DNA of 18,941 nucleotides, from the NCBI GenBank assembly GCA_900543715.1, contig UQSX01000057.1, positions 1 to 18,941 on the forward strand, written 5' to 3'. The DNA is from an uncultured Blautia sp. Lineage in GTDB: Bacteria; Bacillota; Clostridia; Lachnospirales; Lachnospiraceae. The position numbers were made by a program, and so were the translations under genes. Below the pieces are notes generated by a model. It made no database searches. It had not been told where the DNA came from and saw only the letters and a program-made list of their open reading frames with translations. Of the stretch, positions 14,995-18,941 are shown piece by piece (position 1 is the stretch's first letter; the number at the start of each line of letters is the position of its first letter).

Positions 14995-16338
14995 ATGGAC
15001 AGGAAAAAGCTCTTTTTTTCCAATGCAGACCTACGGAAACTGATCCTTCCTCTGGTGGTGGATCAGTTCCTTCAGGCCTTTGTGGGACTGGCAGATTCTG
15101 TCATGGTGTCCAGCGTAGGGGAAGCTGCAGTATCGGGGGTTTCTCTCATTGATACGGTGATGGTTCTGATCATCAATATCTTTACGGCCCTTGCCACAGG
15201 CGGAGCAGTCATCGCCGGCCAGTTCCTGGGCAAGAAAAAGACAGAAATGGCCTGCAAAGCCACAAACCAGCTTTTGGCTTTTACCCTTAAAGCTTCTCTG
15301 GCAGTGATGATCCTGGGATATCTGGGACGGAATCTGATCACACATGTGATCTTCGGCAATATTGAGGCAGATGTTCTTTATAACTGCAATGTCTATATGA
15401 TGATCGTCTTTGCCTCCATTCCTATGATCGCCCTGTATAATGCAGGGGCAGCGGCTTTCCGGGCAATGGGAAATTCCTCGATTGCTATGAAGACTTCTCT
15501 GTTGATGAATGCCATTAATATCTGCGGGAATGCCGTTTTGATCTATGGGTTCCACAGAGGAGTGGAGGGAGTTGCCATCCCCACTTTAGTTTCCAGAACC
15601 GTAGCCTGTATTGTGATGCTGTTTATGCTGAACAATCAGAAGCATATGGTTCACATTTATCATCCCTTTTCCTTTAAAACAGACTGGTCTCTGCTGAAAA
15701 AGATCCTGTATATCGGAATCCCCAACGGCCTGGAGAACAGTATGTTCCAGCTGGGTAAGATCATGGTGCTGAGCATTGTGACTGGATTCGGAACTGCTTC
15801 TATTGCAGCGAATGCGGTTTCCAACAATGTGGCTACTTTTGCAACCCTTCCGGGAATGGCTATTGGCTTTGCCATGCTTACCGTGGTGTCTCAATGTGTG
15901 GGAGCCGGGGACTTTGAACAGGTAAAATATTACACCAAAAAGCTGATCAGGATCATTTATATTTCCGCCCTGGCAATTAATATTCTTGTGGTACTGGCTG
16001 TGCCTTTTGTGGTGAGTATTTACGGACTTTCAGAAGAAGCCAGCAGCTATGCACGACAGATTTTGTTCTACCATTCTGCCTGTGTAGTGACTATCTGGCC
16101 TCTGTCTTTTTCCCTGCCAAATACCCTGAGAGCGGCGGCAGACGTAAAGTTTACGATGGGAATGTCCATCCTTTCTATGTGGATATTCCGAATAGGATTC
16201 AGCGTGGTGCTGGGAGTATATTTGGATATGGGAGTATTCGGAGTTTGGGTGGCCATGACTATTGACTGGCTGTTCCGGTCTATATGTTTCGTTACAAGAT
16301 ACATAAGAGGAAAATGGAAACATGCGGCACTGGTATAG
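14995..16338 (+). CDS. MATE-family multidrug/toxin exporter
   Basis: Inner-membrane antiporter of 447 residues, about twelve hydrophobic segments in two homologous halves. The MATE start is clear: LILPLVVDQFLQAFVGLADS followed by SSVGEAAVSGVSL, and ALATGGAVIAGQFLGKK in half 1. YNAGAAAFRAMGNSSIAMK precedes the interdomain region. In half 2, GIPNGLENSMFQLGKIMV and LPGMAIGFAMLTVVSQCVGAG repeat the pattern. MATE proteins expel cationic drugs, fluoroquinolones, dyes or metabolites using Na+ or H+ gradients. The substrate is not readable here, but the partner gene downstream hints at gyrase-targeting compounds. Promoter and terminator on the 5' side make this the start of a new unit. Confidence 0.93.
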   Translation: MDRKKLFFSNADLRKLILPLVVDQFLQAFVGLADSVMVSSVGEAAVSGVSLIDTVMVLIINIFTALATGGAVIAGQFLGKKKTEMACKATNQLLAFTLKASLAVMILGYLGRNLITHVIFGNIEADVLYNCNVYMMIVFASIPMIALYNAGAAAFRAMGNSSIAMKTSLLMNAINICGNAVLIYGFHRGVEGVAIPTLVSRTVACIVMLFMLNNQKHMVHIYHPFSFKTDWSLLKKILYIGIPNGLENSMFQLGKIMVLSIVTGFGTASIAANAVSNNVATFATLPGMAIGFAMLTVVSQCVGAGDFEQVKYYTKKLIRIIYISALAINILVVLAVPFVVSIYGLSEEASSYARQILFYHSACVVTIWPLSFSLPNTLRAAADVKFTMGMSILSMWIFRIGFSVVLGVYLDMGVFGVWVAMTIDWLFRSICFVTRYIRGKWKHAALV

Positions 16339-16352
16339 GACGAGAAAAAAGT

Positions 16353-17024
16353 ATGAACAAAAAAGTATTTAAAGAACCAAAGATTCCCGAAGAACTGACA
16401 GAGGTAAAGGATGGAGCAGAGCTTATTCGAACAGCCAGGGAAGAAGAAGGGGAAATCTTCAGAAGACAGTTTACAGGGACTTTTCTGTCCAGAATTGACG
16501 GAAATCATATTTCTTTTCAGCAGGTAGTGTTCCGGAACTGTAAATTCTTAGGCTGCTCTTTTGACAGAGCCAGCTTCACAGATGTGAAATTTATTGGTTG
16601 TGATTTTTCCAATTCCAGTATGAATGATGTCTGCTTTAAAAGCTGTGCTTTTGAAAACTGTAAAGCTTTGGGAACAGATTTTTACGGAAGCAATATCCGC
16701 CATATCTCCATTGAAAACTGCAATTTCAGAGATGCAGGCATGGATGCGGTACGTATGAGCTATGTGAAAATCTACCATTCAGATTTTACCGACGCCAGCT
16801 TCAGCAAATGTAATATCACCAATGTAGACTGGAAGGACGACTGCTTTAAAAATGCCAGCTTCTTTAAGACCTGGCTGAAGGATATTGACTTTACAGAGTG
16901 TGATATTACAGGCATTGTGATCTCTGATGCAAAGGACGAACTGAGGGAAGTGATCGTAAATCTGGAACAGGCCATTGTCCTGGCAAAAAGACTGGGAATT
17001 GTGATAAAAGAGCTGGAGAAATAA
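16353..17024 (+). CDS. pentapeptide-repeat protein, Qnr-sized
   Basis: 223-residue soluble protein whose middle (about 53-193) is an unbroken run of five-residue units of the A/C/D-F/L-x-x-x kind. Examples are CKFLG, CSFDR, ASFTD, VKFIG, CDFSN, CAFEN, TDFYG, CNFRD, SDFTD, ASFSK, ASFFK and IDFTE. That is about 28 units, enough for roughly seven coils of a right-handed quadrilateral beta-helix. It ends in a helix, LEQAIVLAKRLGIVIKEL, of the sort that caps or dimerises Qnr-type proteins. Known members of this size protect DNA gyrase from quinolones or peptide toxins by mimicking DNA; other members have unknown roles. ATG 16353 is chosen over an in-frame upstream start at 16284, which lies inside the MATE gene. 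It is 14 nt after the MATE stop, so the two are almost certainly co-transcribed. Confidence 0.88.
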   Translation: MNKKVFKEPKIPEELTEVKDGAELIRTAREEEGEIFRRQFTGTFLSRIDGNHISFQQVVFRNCKFLGCSFDRASFTDVKFIGCDFSNSSMNDVCFKSCAFENCKALGTDFYGSNIRHISIENCNFRDAGMDAVRMSYVKIYHSDFTDASFSKCNITNVDWKDDCFKNASFFKTWLKDIDFTECDITGIVISDAKDELREVIVNLEQAIVLAKRLGIVIKELEK

Positions 17025-17126
17025 GCATATATGTGGATGAGCTGGATAGATGAGAATATAGAGGGCAGACTGATGCAGTTCAGCAGCAGGCACAGCAGAC
17101 TATAAGGCAGGAAGAGTACGGCATTT

Positions 17127-17167
17127 GGTTTGGAGGATTTCTGCCTTCCAAGCCCCAGGGATTTTTT
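17127..17167 (+). terminator. probable intrinsic terminator after the pentapeptide gene
   Basis: GGTTTGGAGG (17127-17136) pairs with CCTTCCAAGCC (17144-17154) with one bulge and one G-U. A six-T run follows at 17162-17167, about 7 nt from the stem base, which is farther than ideal. The intervening 17025-17126 holds no gene that I can support. Confidence 0.55.
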
Positions 17168-17169
17168 CC

Positions 17170-17198
17170 TTGTAAAATGGATAGGGATAATCTATAAT
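17170..17198 (+). promoter_or_regulatory. sigma-70-type promoter of guaA
   Basis: TTGTAA (17170-17175) and TATAAT (17193-17198), 17-bp spacer. It sits immediately after the T-run of the preceding terminator. The start near 17205 gives a leader of about 78 nt to the preferred TTG start. No purine-riboswitch core was seen in the leader. Confidence 0.8.
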
Positions 17199-17282
17199 GA
17201 AGTATACAATCCAGGCTGATATCTAAGGAAACTGGATAAAATGTTTTTAAATGAAGATAAAGAAGAACAGGAGGACACTTTC

Positions 17283-18827
17283 TTGAAGAGAGAAACCGTT
17301 ATTGTACTTGACTTTGGCGGCCAGTATAATCAGCTGATCGCAAGACGTGTACGTGAATGTAATGTTTACTGCGAAATCTATTCTTATAAAACAGATATTG
17401 AAAAGATAAAGGAGATCCAGCCCAAAGGTATTATCTTTACCGGCGGCCCCAACAGTGCGTATCTGCCGGATTCTCCTACTTATTCAAAGGAAATCTTTGA
17501 GCTGGGTGTTCCCATCCTGGGAATCTGCTACGGCTCTCAGCTTATGATGCATCTTCTGGGAGGAAAAGTAGAAAAGGCTCCTGTAAGAGAATACGGAAAG
17601 ATTGAGGTTACTGTAGACCAGAAATCAAAACTCTTTGAGAATGTGTCTGAGAAAACCATCTGCTGGATGAGCCATAACGACTACATCTCCAAACCAGCTC
17701 CGGGATTTGAGATCATCGCTCATACAGATGACTGCCCTGTAGCGGCTGTGGAGAATATAGAAAAGAACCTTTACGCAACTCAGTTCCACCCAGAGGTTCT
17801 GCATACAAAAGAAGGCAAAAAGATGCTTTCCAACTTTGTTTATAATGTATGTCAGTGCGCCGGCGACTGGAAAATGGATTCCTTTGTGGAGGAGACCATC
17901 AAAGCTATCCGCGAAAAAGTGGGCAATGGAAAAGTCCTGTGCGCTCTTTCCGGCGGCGTAGATTCCTCTGTGGCAGCAGTCCTTCTTTCTAAGGCAGTAG
18001 GGAACCAGCTTACCTGTGTGTTTGTAGACCATGGCCTTCTTCGTAAAAATGAGGGCGATGAGGTTGAGGCTGTATTCGGTCCGGAAGGCCCCTATGACCT
18101 GAACTTTATCCGTGTAAATGCTCAGGAAAGATTCTATGGAAAATTAAAAGGGGTAACAGAACCGGAGAAGAAACGTAAGATCATCGGTGAAGAATTTATC
18201 CGTGTATTTGAAGAAGAAGCAAAGAAGATCGGCACCGTGGACTTCCTGGTACAGGGAACTATTTATCCCGACGTAGTAGAAAGCGGCGTAGGCGGAGAAT
18301 CCACCGTAATTAAGTCCCACCACAATGTAGGAGGACTGCCGGATTACGTTGATTTCAAAGAAATCATCGAGCCTCTCCGTGACCTGTTCAAAGACGAGGT
18401 CCGCCAGGCAGGCCTGGAGCTGGGAATACCAGAATACCTTGTTTTCAGACAGCCATTCCCAGGCCCGGGACTTGGTATCCGTATCATCGGCGAAGTAACT
18501 GCTGAGAAAGTACAGATGGTACAGGACGCCGACGCTATCTGGAGAGAAGAAATCGCTAAAGCCGGCATTGACCGGGAAATCGGCCAGTACTTCGCAGCCC
18601 TGACCAATATGCAGTCTGTGGGCGTTATGGGAGATGAAAGAACCTATGACTACGCTATTGCATTAAGAGCAGTGACCACAACAGACTTTATGACAGCAGA
18701 GAGCGCAGAGATCCCATGGGAAGTGATCGGACGGACAACCAGCAGGATTGTGAATGAAGTGAAACACATTAACAGAGTGCTGTATGATTGCACGGGGAAA
18801 CCACCGGCGACGATTGAGTTTGAGTGA
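17283..18827 (+). CDS. guaA: GMP synthase (glutamine-hydrolysing)
   Basis: Converts XMP, ATP and glutamine to GMP. It closes a loop with the guanine deaminase upstream, since xanthine can re-enter as XMP if a xanthine phosphoribosyltransferase exists elsewhere. The N-terminal class I amidotransferase has GICYGSQ (Cys82) and QFHPEV (His169, Glu171). The central ATP-pyrophosphatase has the P-loop [13 protein letters not shown] (about 220-232). The C-terminal dimerisation/XMP domain shows [11 protein letters not shown] and ends with [10 protein letters not shown] prefer TTG at 17283: AGGAGG (17269-17274) lies 8 nt before it and the protein then begins [16 protein letters not shown], as relatives do. 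An in-frame ATG at 17241 would add 14 acidic residues with only a weak AAGGA upstream. Length from TTG is 514 residues. Confidence 0.95.
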   Translation: MKRETVIVLDFGGQYNQLIARRVRECNVYCEIYSYKTDIEKIKEIQPKGIIFTGGPNSAYLPDSPTYSKEIFELGVPILGICYGSQLMMHLLGGKVEKAPVREYGKIEVTVDQKSKLFENVSEKTICWMSHNDYISKPAPGFEIIAHTDDCPVAAVENIEKNLYATQFHPEVLHTKEGKKMLSNFVYNVCQCAGDWKMDSFVEETIKAIREKVGNGKVLCALSGGVDSSVAAVLLSKAVGNQLTCVFVDHGLLRKNEGDEVEAVFGPEGPYDLNFIRVNAQERFYGKLKGVTEPEKKRKIIGEEFIRVFEEEAKKIGTVDFLVQGTIYPDVVESGVGGESTVIKSHHNVGGLPDYVDFKEIIEPLRDLFKDEVRQAGLELGIPEYLVFRQPFPGPGLGIRIIGEVTAEKVQMVQDADAIWREEIAKAGIDREIGQYFAALTNMQSVGVMGDERTYDYAIALRAVTTTDFMTAESAEIPWEVIGRTTSRIVNEVKHINRVLYDCTGKPPATIEFE

Positions 18828-18941
18828 TGAAATGAACTCCAAAAACCCAGTGCTTATACGGGTTGCAAGCAAATTTGTTTAAGCGTTGGCAACGATTTGG
18901 CAACATTTCGGGTATCACTCACTGAATAACAGAATACTTCA
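18828..18941. repeat. repeat-bearing segment after guaA, possible attachment end of an integrated element
   Basis: Directly after the guaA stop, AACCC (18844-18848) and GGGTT (18860-18864) form an inverted repeat with an 11-nt loop but no U-run. Next, TTGGCAAC occurs at 18886-18893 and again at 18897-18904, an 11-bp-period direct repeat. The first copy lies in the imperfect palindrome CGTTG-G-CAACG (18884-18894). Short direct repeats beside a gene 3' end resemble arm-type sites of tyrosine integrases, and the 3' end of guaA is a known integration target of genomic islands. No integrase is visible because the window ends. Confidence 0.35.

Noticed and set aside
15031..15555. 174-codon minus-strand frame opposite the MATE gene
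   Set aside because: Shadow of a well-supported membrane protein gene; no domain seen.
17025..17126. Possible extra gene between the pentapeptide gene and guaA
   Set aside because: No open frame with a start and ribosome binding site; the only structure nearby is the terminator that follows.

Overview
The window reads as a chromosomal segment of a low-to-mid GC anaerobic Firmicute, most likely a gut Lachnospiraceae relative. This rests on protein style, strong GGAGG-type ribosome binding sites, and several strict TTGnnn-17 bp-TATAAT promoters. It is an inference; no rRNA is present. I saw no tRNA, rRNA or CRISPR array, and every gene lies on the + strand.

Region 1 (1 to about 1060) is accessory and regulatory. 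An AT-rich 5'-truncated gene ends at 495. It carries a nucleoside 2-deoxyribosyltransferase/TIR-like domain of the kind common in defence effectors. A GC-rich, highly foldable island (about 618-770) follows. It has a perfect -10 box upstream and a strong intrinsic terminator downstream, and looks like a free-standing small-RNA unit. An AT-rich leader then carries a GTGA-N4-TCAC inverted repeat and a terminator-like hairpin.

Region 2 (1061-13486) is one long operon for nucleoside capture and breakdown: udp, cdd, deoB, a BMP-family nucleoside ABC importer (lipoprotein, double ATPase, two permeases), guanine deaminase, a Crp/Fnr-type regulator, a purine nucleoside phosphorylase, adenosine deaminase, deoC, and a YgjV-like membrane protein fused to a GNAT-like domain. 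Nucleosides are imported, cytidine and adenosine are deaminated, uridine and 6-oxopurine nucleosides are phosphorolysed, and (deoxy)ribose-1-phosphate is isomerised by DeoB. Deoxyribose-5-phosphate is then split by DeoC to acetaldehyde and glyceraldehyde-3-phosphate. Guanine is converted to xanthine. The in-operon regulator is the natural candidate to read the GTGA-N4-TCAC site.

Region 3 (13487-17126) holds two separately promoted units: an SLC13/ArsB-like anion permease with an 85-nt leader, and a MATE exporter followed 14 nt later by a Qnr-sized pentapeptide-repeat protein. Region 4 (17127-18941) holds guaA (GMP synthetase), probably translated from a TTG start. After it come about 110 nt with inverted and direct repeats, a pattern that would fit the attachment end of an element integrated at the 3' end of guaA.
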